A stretch of DNA of 64,000 bases. Origin: Porphyromonas catoniae ATCC 51270 (GTDB lineage Bacteria; Bacteroidota; Bacteroidia; Bacteroidales; Porphyromonadaceae). The DNA lies in contig NZ_JDFF01000008.1 in the NCBI RefSeq assembly GCF_000565015.1, forward strand, positions 62,001-126,000, in the 5' to 3' direction. Position 1 is the first letter of the stretch. Each line of letters opens with the position of its first letter. A model generated the notes under the pieces. The model did no database searches. It saw only the letters and a list, made by a program, of their open reading frames with translations, and was not told the origin of the DNA. Both the position numbers and the translations under genes were made by a program. Positions 56,071 to 64,000 of this stretch are shown here, one piece after another.

Positions 56071-56946
56071 ATGTATCGAATTGCCCTCATTGCCTCCCAG
56101 TACCTCACGGCACACGCTGAGCATCTCAGAGAGCTACTCTCTGCGCTGGATCGTCCGGATGTAGCCCTTTACTGTGATCACGCCTTCCAGGCAGAGCTTG
56201 CCGAGGAATTCCATCTTACTCCACGTTTTGCTGGCGCACTTCCCTCAGATATGAGTCCCCTAGATGTAGACTTCGTCCTCAGTCTAGGGGGGGATGGGAC
56301 GTTCCTCAGAGCTGCACGGAGGGTCTTCGCAAGTGAGATCCCCGTCCTTGGGCTCAATATGGGGCGACTTGGCTTCCTTACAGACATGGGTATCGAGGAA
56401 GCCTTGCCTCTCTTGCCTCGTCTCTTCAGTGGCGAATATACCACGGAGCGACGGATGCTTCTCTCGGTAGATGTCGATGGTGTACACCAGGGAGAGATAC
56501 TGAATGATGTGGCTCTACTCAAGCGTGAAACAGGGTCAATGATTGCCATCCGTACCTTACTTGGAGAAGGGGACCATCTGGCGAACTATGAATGCGATGG
56601 GCTGATTGTCTCCACGCCCTCCGGCTCGACAGCCTACTCTCTCAGTGCCTATGGACCGCTGATGATGCCCCAGTGTCGTAATATGCTCCTTACCCCTATT
56701 GCTCCCCATTCGCTCACGATGCGTCCCCTTGTGCTCCCAGAGGATCTCGCCGTCGAGATGACGGTCACGGCACGAAATAATACCTTCCTGCTTGTCCTCG
56801 ATGGGCAAACCAAGATTTTCCCCACAGGTGTGAAGGTGCGTGTGACGAAGTCACCCAACCAACTACGTGTCTTGCACCTACGTCCCTATTGCTTCGCCGA
56901 TACACTTCGGCGTAAGCTGCTCTGGGGAGCTCCCGTGAGGGAGTAG
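56071..56946 (+). CDS. nadK: NAD kinase
   Basis: 291 residues from MYRIALIASQYLTAHAEHLRELL; the frame opens earlier at a TTG (56029), but the ATG gives the usual length. It phosphorylates NAD to NADP. Key motifs are LSLGGDGTFLRAARRV (GGDG near 73-76), LGLNMGRLGFLTDMG, ECDGLIVSTPSGSTAYSLSAYGPLMMP (NE/D motif region) and APHSLTMRPLVLPED. It is divergent from pdxJ. Confidence 0.95.
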   Translation: MYRIALIASQYLTAHAEHLRELLSALDRPDVALYCDHAFQAELAEEFHLTPRFAGALPSDMSPLDVDFVLSLGGDGTFLRAARRVFASEIPVLGLNMGRLGFLTDMGIEEALPLLPRLFSGEYTTERRMLLSVDVDGVHQGEILNDVALLKRETGSMIAIRTLLGEGDHLANYECDGLIVSTPSGSTAYSLSAYGPLMMPQCRNMLLTPIAPHSLTMRPLVLPEDLAVEMTVTARNNTFLLVLDGQTKIFPTGVKVRVTKSPNQLRVLHLRPYCFADTLRRKLLWGAPVRE

Positions 56947-57399
56947 GGCAGGGTAGAGCTAATACCTTCGTATAATCCGATTTTTTTCGTACCGAAATAG
57001 TTAGGGAGGAGTATGTTATACCCTCTCTAACTCGCTGTGGGTTAGGCTGAAATGGGAGGGTCGGAAAGCCTTCTTTACGAGTTGTGGTAACTCGTAGATA
57101 AGACTTACCATAACTCGCTTCGACGACTTACCACAACTCTTTTGAATGAGTTACCATAACTCGTTGTCGCGACTTATGGTAACTCGTTGTTCCTTCCTTT
57201 TTGATGTATGTAAGGTGTTGATGTCAAGTGGGTTATCCTTTCCTCTTGAAATGCCTGAAATAGCTCCTTCATGGCAGGAGATATACCTCCGTGTATATGC
57301 CGAGCATAAGGGGCCCAAGGGTCGAAGACGATGAATGGGGAGTAGGAAGGTGAGGCTGAGGGGAGAGCTTTGTGGAGGTAAGGAGAAGGGGTAGGATAT
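56947..57399. other. Intergenic region between convergent nadK and DUF4876 genes
   Basis: No gene. Palindrome array 6 occupies 57079-57186. The open frame at 57146-57334 runs through the array and has no family features. Confidence 0.45.
57079..57186. repeat. Palindrome array 6, five units
   Basis: Units start at 57079, 57102, 57125, 57148 and 57171, exactly 23 bp apart: GAGTTGTGGTAACTCG, GACTTACCATAACTCG, GACTTACCACAACTCT, GAGTTACCATAACTCG and GACTTATGGTAACTCG. The middle three units have CCA or CCA-like loops, the first and last TGG, so the order differs from arrays 2-5. It lies between convergent genes. Confidence 0.9.
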
Positions 57400-57456
57400 A
57401 ATTAGGGCATCACTTCCTGAGCCTTCGCATAGAGGAAAGGGAGTGATGCCCTAATT
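57400..57456. terminator. Hairpin downstream of the TonB-receptor operon
   Basis: Stem AATTAGGGCATCACT (57400-57414) / AGTGATGCCCTAATT (57442-57456) with inner pairing TTCCT/AGGAA. It lies 46 bp past the stop of the last operon gene; the T-run is short. Confidence 0.75.
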
Positions 57457-57502
57457 GTATGAGTGGCGCACAGAGTGGTGCGCCGAGGAGAGGGGCTTAC
57501 AG

Positions 57503-58609
57503 CTACTTGATGGTGTTGCCGTTGGCGTCCTTGCGCGAGAGTGAGGCGGTCTTCACCTCAAAGTCTGAGGTGGAATTGTCGTCATCGACGAACTTCCGTC
57601 CATCCCACCTGCGGGTCAAGGCTAGGCCTGAGTACTTCGGGTAGTCGCTGTGATTAACCTCAGAGAATGGGACGTCGGACACGGCATTGTAGCCACGATC
57701 TAGCTTGCTGGGGCGCATCTGGAAACGTCGCTTGGGACAGACCGTCATGCAGTCAATCACGTGCGAGAAAGGTATCTCGATGGCATAGAAGTCTGCGAAG
57801 GCACTGCTGGTGACGTTGATGTAGTGGCGGTAGCCCTTCTTTTGCTTGGTCTCCTGATAGTTGTTCTTGAAGTCGTCCAGCGTCCAGGGCAGGCGTACGA
57901 GAGCGATGCCGTTGGCTTGCAGGAGGTATTTCAGCTCGAAGTAAGGCGTCATGCGCCCCTTGGCATCAGGCTCGACAAGAATAGGCTCGAGGTCAGGGAC
58001 ATTAGGGTTGTTCTTACTTGCTCCGCCGTACTTGATGTTGCTCCACTCGAAGTCTGCCTTGGAGAGGTCTAGTAGGGCATCTAGCCCCTTGTACTCGGTG
58101 AGGTCTGGTTCGGCTTCGCCTTCCTCCTTTGCTGCCTCCTTGATACTGCGGATGAAGTCCTCCTTATAGTCGATCGCATACTGAGCTATGGTGATGGACT
58201 GCTTGGGCTGGATTGGGTGGTCATGCCCTGTGCCAGGGAAGTAGGAGATGGAGCTGACGCCGTAGTAGCGATTGACGAAGTTGTCCCCCGGGGCGAAGGT
58301 GATCGAGATCGTTGGGTCTATGGCGTGGATACAGAGAGCGAGCCCATCAAGGTACTTGACTTCGTTGGTGGGATTATAGATGATGATGTACTGGTCATCG
58401 CTGACCATCTGATTGCGGGCTGGGAAGTTATAGCCCTTGAACTCACGTCGCCAGTAGTGACCAGAGTAGAAGACCTCCTTGATGATGAGGTGGTCGACTT
58501 TGCTCTTGGAGGTCGACTGCTTCTTGGGCATGCCGTTGCGTGTACAGCTGGCCGAGAGGGCGATGAGGACTAGGGCGATGAGTAGCCAAGGTGATTTATA
58601 TCGGTTCAT
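57503..58609 (-). CDS. DUF4876-like lipoprotein
   Basis: 368 residues. The lipoprotein signal peptide ends in IALSASC (Cys22). The mature part has LIIKEVFYSGHYWR, QYIIIYNPTNEVKYLDGLALCIHAID, YFPGTGHDHPIQPKQSITIAQYAIDY and, near the middle, YKGLDALLDLSKADFEW. This pattern fits the DUF4876 family of Bacteroidota, often near TonB-dependent receptors and with a lamin-tail-like beta fold. It probably lies on the outer membrane. It is the last gene of the receptor operon, 43 bp after the preceding gene. The function is unknown. Confidence 0.82.
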   Translation of the reverse strand: MNRYKSPWLLIALVLIALSASCTRNGMPKKQSTSKSKVDHLIIKEVFYSGHYWRREFKGYNFPARNQMVSDDQYIIIYNPTNEVKYLDGLALCIHAIDPTISITFAPGDNFVNRYYGVSSISYFPGTGHDHPIQPKQSITIAQYAIDYKEDFIRSIKEAAKEEGEAEPDLTEYKGLDALLDLSKADFEWSNIKYGGASKNNPNVPDLEPILVEPDAKGRMTPYFELKYLLQANGIALVRLPWTLDDFKNNYQETKQKKGYRHYINVTSSAFADFYAIEIPFSHVIDCMTVCPKRRFQMRPSKLDRGYNAVSDVPFSEVNHSDYPKYSGLALTRRWDGRKFVDDDNSTSDFEVKTASLSRKDANGNTIK

Positions 58610-58652
58610 TGCTAGGTCTAGTTTGAATCATGAGAGAAGAGAGCAGGGTGTG

Positions 58653-60059
58653 CTAGAGGAACCAGTTACCGAGACCTGAGCCACCGCCTACACCGTGGGT
58701 CTGGAGGTTCTGTGAAGCCTCGAGGGCATCTGCCGAAGGAAGACCAATCTCCTGCCCTAGGAAGTAGTAATAAGGGTCATTAGGATCGACAGCAGTAGGA
58801 TCGGTGTCGAAGCTACTGCAGTACACCTTGATGGGGAGGTTAAAGCGGAAGACTTCTCTCCACTCGGAGTCCTTACCATACTCCTTTGCCTCATCGGGTA
58901 GGTGTGCCTCGGCACAGATGAACTTGCTGATGAACTGGTAGGTGGAGTGCCTGCTGAGATATTCGTCACGGGGGATCAGGGCCTTCTTGCCCTTAGGACA
59001 CTTCATGACTCGCACCGATAGGTAAAACTTTGGGAGCAGGTAGGTCGGACGGGTATACTTCCCGCTCTTGCCCGTCGTAGGATCTACACGCTGGGTGATC
59101 TCTAGAGGCCACTCACGTTGGTCATCACTTTCATCAGCCTCGATGTCGAAGTTGAAGTGTCCCTTCAGCCCGACACGATCTTGGTCATAGGGCGCAACAG
59201 CCCAGTCCGCATCGTGGCGCGTAAGAGGAGGAAGGAGACGTTGGTTGAAGAGCTCACGTGCGCCATCGCCCATAGCATCATGTATCCAGGTGTCTCGGTA
59301 GGTGTACTTGAAGACCTTGTCGGAGACATCGGCACGTGCTTTCCACGTAGTCTTGTCTGCAAAGAATGGAGATGGAACAGGTGTTGGGTCAACCGTACCA
59401 CCCTTCATCCATTGTCCGTACCGATCATGCTTGGCACGCCATGTGCCACGGCAATCCATGACCTCATAGGGAGTACCCTTGTCATCCACATCACTCACGG
59501 TGAAGAAGATCTGGTATTGGTCGGACTGGTTGAGTATACGGTCGTTGATGAGGTTGCCCGCCTTGTCAAAGAAATAGAGGCACAGTCCCCATCGCTTCAG
59601 TCGACCACCGATGATGCGGATGTAGTTAGGACCTTGCTTGCCCTCTCCCTGCTCAAGGTGAGTGACGGTGCTGTTCCGTTGGATCTCCACCCGAGGCCAA
59701 GGGCCCGAGGTGTTGTGGATGATGGCGAACTGCTCCTGCCGCCAAGGGGCATTCTGATAGACGAAGTTCCCATGCATCATCCCATCGCCATGGGAGTGCC
59801 CCTCCTTGAACATCACGAGGCAGGTCGCCCAGTCATTGAAGGCTCCCTCGGCATCGGGGTTCGAGAGACCACTTTCTGTTACCTTAATCTTCTTGAGGCT
59901 ATCGACGTAGTGGTCAGCCCCACTGCGGGGGACGGGCTTGGCTAGTAGTGGATTCTCGTTATAGTCTACGTTCACGTTCCCGAAGACGAACTTATCACAC
60001 GAAGAGGTGAGTGTGGTGAAAGTGGTCAAGAGAAGTGTGAGCCTGAGTATCTTATTCAT
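58653..60059 (-). CDS. Lipoprotein with His/Met-rich motif, paralogue A
   Basis: 468 residues. The lipoprotein signal ends in TLTSSC (Cys21). Residues 86-97 read EGHSHGDGMMHG, a cluster of His and Met suited to metal binding. Later, WGLCLYFFDKAGNLIND, KVFKYTYRDTWIHD and QDRVGLKGHFNFDIE align with YGLELKYYDQNGMLINH, EIFTYEYRDTD and RDRLGFKGILQFKK of the next upstream gene, so the two are homologous. I know no named function. The place in a TonB-receptor operon suggests a surface protein that captures a metal or metal complex. Confidence 0.8.
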   Translation of the reverse strand: MNKILRLTLLLTTFTTLTSSCDKFVFGNVNVDYNENPLLAKPVPRSGADHYVDSLKKIKVTESGLSNPDAEGAFNDWATCLVMFKEGHSHGDGMMHGNFVYQNAPWRQEQFAIIHNTSGPWPRVEIQRNSTVTHLEQGEGKQGPNYIRIIGGRLKRWGLCLYFFDKAGNLINDRILNQSDQYQIFFTVSDVDDKGTPYEVMDCRGTWRAKHDRYGQWMKGGTVDPTPVPSPFFADKTTWKARADVSDKVFKYTYRDTWIHDAMGDGARELFNQRLLPPLTRHDADWAVAPYDQDRVGLKGHFNFDIEADESDDQREWPLEITQRVDPTTGKSGKYTRPTYLLPKFYLSVRVMKCPKGKKALIPRDEYLSRHSTYQFISKFICAEAHLPDEAKEYGKDSEWREVFRFNLPIKVYCSSFDTDPTAVDPNDPYYYFLGQEIGLPSADALEASQNLQTHGVGGGSGLGNWFL

Positions 60060-60086
60060 CTTATTGCTCGGTTAATTAGGTTGGGG

Positions 60087-61547
60087 TTACATTACGACAA
60101 CACTACGTCTGTGGTGCTGCTGTAGGTAGCCTCTAGGGTTCGAGAGGAGCTGCCAGAGCTGAGCCTTGTCCACCTCGGGATAGAACCGCTTGACGTCCTC
60201 GTAGCACTTCTCTATGCCTTCCTTGGGACTAGTGAGGACACGTACGGGGATGGGGTAGTCGATGTCGAAGCTATCCCAACCTGGTTGTATCTGGTTGAAG
60301 TCCCAAAGGTATCCGTTAGCTTCGTTGTTGGCATTGCCATACTTGGCTGGCTTCTCGGTCTCACCTACGTGCTGCTGTACCTTGTTGAGGATATTGCAGA
60401 TCTTCACCTGAAGCTGAAAGGCGAGGTTCGCCTTCTTGAACTGTAGGATGCCCTTGAAGCCGAGCCTATCCCTTGGTGTGCCACTATCGAGACTTCTATT
60501 CTGTCGTAGGAAGCCGACCGTCTCTCCGTAGCGTTGACGTGGGGCATCGGTGTCGGGATCGATGAAGTCATCGTTGTACGAGTCGGTGAAGAGTTTGCCC
60601 AGCTCCTCCTCCACAGGATCTGTATCTCGGTACTCGTAGGTGAAGATCTCTGGGGTTAGCTTGTTGAGGTGCATCATGTCTATAACCTTGTAGAGGCGGT
60701 AGCTACGTCCGTCTTTCCACTGTAGGGGCTCTGTTGCCTCAGGCTTACCCGAGCGTTCGATTGCTTTCCATGCTAGCTCAGTGTCGTAGGCTACTTGGTT
60801 GGAGCCAAAGGTGAAGCCATCGGGAGCGAAGATGTTGGATAGGGAATACTTCGAGGCAGGCTCAGGAGCTCCATCCTTTAGCCTGAAGGTGTACTTGTCG
60901 TAGAATGTGGCGGGGGTGGCAAGTGACCTTGGGTAGGCGAGCTGGAGACCACGCTGGAGAGATCGTTTACCTCCACTTGTATTGGTCTTTACGTCCTTGT
61001 TGAGGGAGGTGTTACCGACTCCAAAGAAGTGCTGGTGTACCAGTAGGGTGGAGTTTGCTTCATCAGGCACGCTAATGCCCTCACCGTTCTTCTTAAATGG
61101 ATAGCCCGAGAACTGGTGGTTGATGAGCATTCCATTCTGATCGTAATACTTTAACTCTAGGCCATAGTAGATGTCATCTGAGGCAATGACATCGAAGTGG
61201 TCACGCTCGGTCGTGACTGTCATCTGCCCATCATCATCCTTGGCGATATCGATCTCTTGGGTAATGGGTATCATTGCTGGGTCTCCTACGGTGTGGTAAG
61301 TCAGGTAGGTCTCTACCTGTTCGTTGCCATCGGGACCTACACCCATCATCCCTCCTTTGTGTCCCATACGGAGGATGACATGTACAGCATAGATCTGCTC
61401 ATGTCCCTTGACATCGCGCTCGATGGAGGAGGGGGGAGCCTGGACAATCTTCTTGAAGAACTCGTCTACTCGGTCCGCTGAGCAGCTACTGAGTAGGGTG
61501 CACAGCATCATGGCGGAGAGTCGGAGACTCGTATATAAGCGGTTCAT
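60087..61547 (-). CDS. Lipoprotein with His/Met-rich motif, paralogue B
   Basis: 486 residues. The lipoprotein signal ends in TLLSSC (Cys22). Residues 61-68 read MGHKGGMM, the counterpart of EGHSHGDGMMHG in the downstream paralogue. The body is beta-rich with the conserved elements YGLELKYYDQNGMLINH, EIFTYEYRDTD and RDRLGFKGILQFKK. The C-terminus is basic with HH (LQQHHRRSVVVM). It begins 9 bp after the TonB-receptor stop, so it is surely co-transcribed. The function is unknown; binding of a ligand for the receptor is a fair guess. Confidence 0.8.
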   Translation of the reverse strand: MNRLYTSLRLSAMMLCTLLSSCSADRVDEFFKKIVQAPPSSIERDVKGHEQIYAVHVILRMGHKGGMMGVGPDGNEQVETYLTYHTVGDPAMIPITQEIDIAKDDDGQMTVTTERDHFDVIASDDIYYGLELKYYDQNGMLINHQFSGYPFKKNGEGISVPDEANSTLLVHQHFFGVGNTSLNKDVKTNTSGGKRSLQRGLQLAYPRSLATPATFYDKYTFRLKDGAPEPASKYSLSNIFAPDGFTFGSNQVAYDTELAWKAIERSGKPEATEPLQWKDGRSYRLYKVIDMMHLNKLTPEIFTYEYRDTDPVEEELGKLFTDSYNDDFIDPDTDAPRQRYGETVGFLRQNRSLDSGTPRDRLGFKGILQFKKANLAFQLQVKICNILNKVQQHVGETEKPAKYGNANNEANGYLWDFNQIQPGWDSFDIDYPIPVRVLTSPKEGIEKCYEDVKRFYPEVDKAQLWQLLSNPRGYLQQHHRRSVVVM

Positions 61548-61556
61548 AGTGCTTTG

Positions 61557-63980
61557 CTAGAATTTGATGAGGGTGCGTAGGGATACGTTCACCCCACGCT
61601 CGTGAGCGTAGTATCTGAAGCGGTCGGTGTACTCCTTGTAGAGATTATTGAGGATATTCTCCCCTACGATCATGAATCGTACCTCCCTACGCTGAGGTAG
61701 GCGAATGGCAAACTCAGCTGTGCCATTAAGTAAGAAGTAGGCATCGGGAGAGTCGGAGACGAGATCTTTGTCTGGGTCGAAACGCCGTTGCTTGGTTACA
61801 TAGAGTCCTGAGAGCGAGATTGAGGCGTGATACTTCTCTTTTGCCCCAAGGCTTCGTTCGTATGTCCCTGAGAGCCCGTATCGGTCTGAGGGCATGAAGG
61901 GAAGCCAGTCTCCACGAGTGACATTGCGAGCGAACATCCATTCGCCTTTACCGACTATGGAGAGCCCCTTGAGGGGCGTAATAGTAGCCTCAAGGTCACC
62001 TCCGTAGAGCTTCACGTCATCTTGGTCATATATGAACTTTGGGTACTTCCCGCTGGGATGGTTGTGGAATCGGTCTTTCCCTGTACCTATGTGGTCATAG
62101 ATGTAGCTATTGATGCGCTGATAGAAGAGACTGGGCTCGATGGAGAACCATGTGTCACGGTAGCGGCCACCGAGGACGGACTTGTACCCGCGCTCACTCT
62201 CGAGCTTGCTGTTGCCCACGACCCAGTAGGAGCCGTCCTGTAGCCCGATGGCGTACAGCTCATTGATGTCGGGTGGACGCCAAGACCAGCCGATATTGGC
62301 ACGTACATCCCAGTGATCGTTAATGGTGTAGTGTGTGGCAAAGCTCGAGGTGAAGTTGCTGTAGAGCTTAAAGTCGTCGTAGTAGGTATAGTTGCTGAGG
62401 CTCGTATAGCCATTGACCGACATTACACGGAAGTCATAGCGCATCCCGATGGCACATTGTAACCGATCGAACTGTGCCCGATGTAGGAAATAGCCTCCCA
62501 TCGTTAGGGCAGCGAAGTTGGGGACGAAGGCAGGCTGCTTCGTACCCGGGTAGTTATAGTTGGTCTGGTAGGTATTGGCCGTACCTACGTCGGTGGACAT
62601 GTTCCATAGCTTCCACTTGGCATTCCACTGGGCGTCCACCTTGTAGGTCTTGAGGATAAGGTCCTGCATAGGCACCCAGCTCCACTCTACCTTCTTGCGG
62701 TTCTCAAACTCCTGTCGGAGGTTCTCCTGGAAGGAAGCCGTGAGGGTGAGCTTGTGGTTGTCGTTGATGTTCCATTTGAGCTCTCCCTTGAGGGTGAAAT
62801 GCTGTGACTGCTGGAAGGGGGGCTTGATGCTGTAGGAGAAGGGATGGATGGTGCTGGGATCTGGTCGACCGTACTCAAATCTCTTGATGAGCTGGTCGAG
62901 GTCAGAGATCTTGCTGGCGTAGTAGATACCACTGCGCTGGTAGTAGAGGCTAGAGGAGAGGTCTACCTCTATCCGCCGACTCTTGTAGCCGAGGACGCCT
63001 GAGAGGCTGATGGTGTTGTAGCCCGTGTTGTTGAGGATATACTCAGCCGTGCGGTAGTCACCGCCCTTGGTGTACATGCCGTGTAGGCGTAGCCCGACAT
63101 TGCGGTAGCCAAGCTCGAGGCTTCCCGAGCCACTGCCTCCTCGGGCATTGGTGTCGTAGCCGAGGTTAGCCTTGCCATGTACTTGGAGCTTATCGTTCCC
63201 GTAGGGTAGGGGTGCCTCGTTGAGTAGGACGACACCTCCCATAGCACCGAAGCCATAGCGCACACACTCGGCACCCTTGACGACCTCGACCATGCTTGCC
63301 CCTGTGTAGTCGATCTCGGGGGCATGGTCTGCGCCCCAGCTCTGGCTCTCTAGACGAACGCCATTATTCATCAGTAGGATACGACTGCTGTGCATGCCCT
63401 GGATTACGGGTTTGGCCACTGTGCTACCTGAGCTAATGGAGCTGACGCCAGGGATGGTCTCGAGCATCTTAGCCAGCGAGGTAGCACCTCCTTTATCTAG
63501 CACCTCGGAGCTAATACGAGCGGTCTGCTGGAGCTTATTGGTCTGGCGTCGCTGCCCTGAGATTAGGACTTCGCGGAACTGTTTGACATCCTCCTGCATC
63601 CGGAATGTAAGTGGTTTCCCGGGGGTGACGGTGGAGGTGCTTCGGATGGTCTTGTAGCCGATGTACGTGATCTGTACCTGTACCTCTCGCACCGGTTGCT
63701 TGAAGCGAAGGACACATCTACCGCTTTGGTCTGTGACGTCTGGGCTAATCGCACCTGTACAGCGTACCACAGCCCCGATGATTGGCTCACGGCTGGCAGC
63801 GTTGAGGACAACGATGGTTACACGCCGAGGGTCTTCGGGCTCTGAGGAGAGATCTGAGGGAGAGGTTGTGGCTAGGAGTGTGGAGGCTGAGGTGAAGATT
63901 ACCCCAGCGAGGAGAAGAAGTTGCGACCAGAGACGGCGGTATGTCCGTGCCTCGTGTGATCGCATGCATAGTATTGACAT
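61557..63980 (-). CDS. TonB-dependent outer-membrane receptor
   Basis: 807 residues. A long signal region (the start may be Met1 or Met6) with hydrophobic LLLLAGVIFTSASTLLAT is followed by a carboxypeptidase-regulatory-like domain (about 52-130: VTIVVLNAASREPIIGAVVRCTG). The plug has LAKMLETIPGVSSISSGSTVAKPVIQGMHSSRILLMNNGVRLE and VVKGAECVRYGFGAMGGVVLL. A 22-strand barrel follows and ends FRYYAHERGVNVSLRTLIKF. Barrel parts such as WRPPDINELYAIGLQDGSYWVVGNSKLESERG resemble metal- or siderophore-type receptors. The ligand is unknown. It is the first gene of the lipoprotein operon; its promoter would lie at the window edge. Confidence 0.9.
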   Translation of the reverse strand: MSILCMRSHEARTYRRLWSQLLLLAGVIFTSASTLLATTSPSDLSSEPEDPRRVTIVVLNAASREPIIGAVVRCTGAISPDVTDQSGRCVLRFKQPVREVQVQITYIGYKTIRSTSTVTPGKPLTFRMQEDVKQFREVLISGQRRQTNKLQQTARISSEVLDKGGATSLAKMLETIPGVSSISSGSTVAKPVIQGMHSSRILLMNNGVRLESQSWGADHAPEIDYTGASMVEVVKGAECVRYGFGAMGGVVLLNEAPLPYGNDKLQVHGKANLGYDTNARGGSGSGSLELGYRNVGLRLHGMYTKGGDYRTAEYILNNTGYNTISLSGVLGYKSRRIEVDLSSSLYYQRSGIYYASKISDLDQLIKRFEYGRPDPSTIHPFSYSIKPPFQQSQHFTLKGELKWNINDNHKLTLTASFQENLRQEFENRKKVEWSWVPMQDLILKTYKVDAQWNAKWKLWNMSTDVGTANTYQTNYNYPGTKQPAFVPNFAALTMGGYFLHRAQFDRLQCAIGMRYDFRVMSVNGYTSLSNYTYYDDFKLYSNFTSSFATHYTINDHWDVRANIGWSWRPPDINELYAIGLQDGSYWVVGNSKLESERGYKSVLGGRYRDTWFSIEPSLFYQRINSYIYDHIGTGKDRFHNHPSGKYPKFIYDQDDVKLYGGDLEATITPLKGLSIVGKGEWMFARNVTRGDWLPFMPSDRYGLSGTYERSLGAKEKYHASISLSGLYVTKQRRFDPDKDLVSDSPDAYFLLNGTAEFAIRLPQRREVRFMIVGENILNNLYKEYTDRFRYYAHERGVNVSLRTLIKF

Positions 63981-64000
63981 ATTTCCATAGGGTTACTTTA

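Noticed and set aside
57146-57334. Plus-strand open frame through array 6
   Set aside because: It begins inside the palindrome array and has no recognisable domain or promoter.

Overview
This window looks like the chromosome of a Bacteroidota bacterium close to Porphyromonas. Several things point there: -7 boxes of the form TAnnTTTG (for example TTTG-N20-TACCTTTG before the tRNA genes), weak Shine-Dalgarno signals, and family-level markers. The markers include DUF4295 after rpmG, a GldH lipoprotein next to a RicT/PSP1 protein, DUF6089-uppS-bamA-ompH-ompH, pdxJ-exbB-exbD-tonB, a DUF1599-DoxX-tpiA group, a type L36 without zinc ligands, and DUF4876 and other lipoproteins beside a TonB-dependent receptor. 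Base composition is near 50% G+C apart from one AT-rich gene. I see no rRNA, CRISPR array, prophage or insertion sequence.

Layout. 0.2-4.7 kb: yidC and pyrG on the minus strand, with an AT-rich unknown gene wedged between them. 4.7-5.0 kb: two tandem tRNA-Arg(ACG) genes with their own promoter and terminator. 5.2-7.8 kb: aroK and a 7TM-HD phosphohydrolase (minus). 8.3-11.8 kb: rpmB-rpmG-DUF4295, then a MATE exporter and a membrane metallophosphoesterase (plus). 11.9-15.5 kb: pepD, a small membrane protein, an OmpH-like lipoprotein, ridA and a small membrane protein. 16.1-20.1 kb: glnS, a DedA protein and an FAD oxidoreductase (plus). 20.2-29.5 kb: a minus-strand block with an outer-membrane protein, nhaA, a DoxX-TpiA reading frame fused without a stop, DUF1599, lon, gldH and ricT. 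30.6-38.9 kb: the distal spc and alpha ribosomal-protein genes from rpsH to rplQ, with secY, map, infA and rpoA. 39.6-46.5 kb: a lipoprotein, DUF6089, uppS, bamA and two ompH genes, i.e. envelope biogenesis. 46.9-52.1 kb: an outer-membrane protein, clpB and a family 10 fucosyltransferase. 52.6-57 kb: a DJ-1 protein, tonB-exbD-exbB-pdxJ and nadK. 57.5-64 kb: a four-gene minus-strand operon of a TonB-dependent receptor and three lipoproteins, two of them paralogous with a His/Met-rich motif. The ExbBD-TonB complex encoded a few kb away could energise this receptor.

The most unusual feature lies between genes. Six intergenic regions carry arrays of four or five 16-bp near-palindromes of the type GAGTTACCATAACTCG, repeated with a 23-bp period and 7-bp spacers (29 units in all). 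Two other intergenic regions (about 7.97-8.07 kb and 22.37-22.45 kb) carry palindromes of unrelated sequence with the same, or nearly the same, 23-bp period. The arrays lie between divergent, tandem and convergent genes alike, so they are not simply promoters or terminators. I regard them as the best candidate for an undescribed system in this window.

Other points of note: the spc operon appears cut between rpsN and rpsH, with rpsH now first behind its own promoter and next to one of the arrays. BamA has a Gly/Tyr-rich insertion in a probable surface loop. The second tRNA-Arg copy has a drifted acceptor stem and no encoded CCA.
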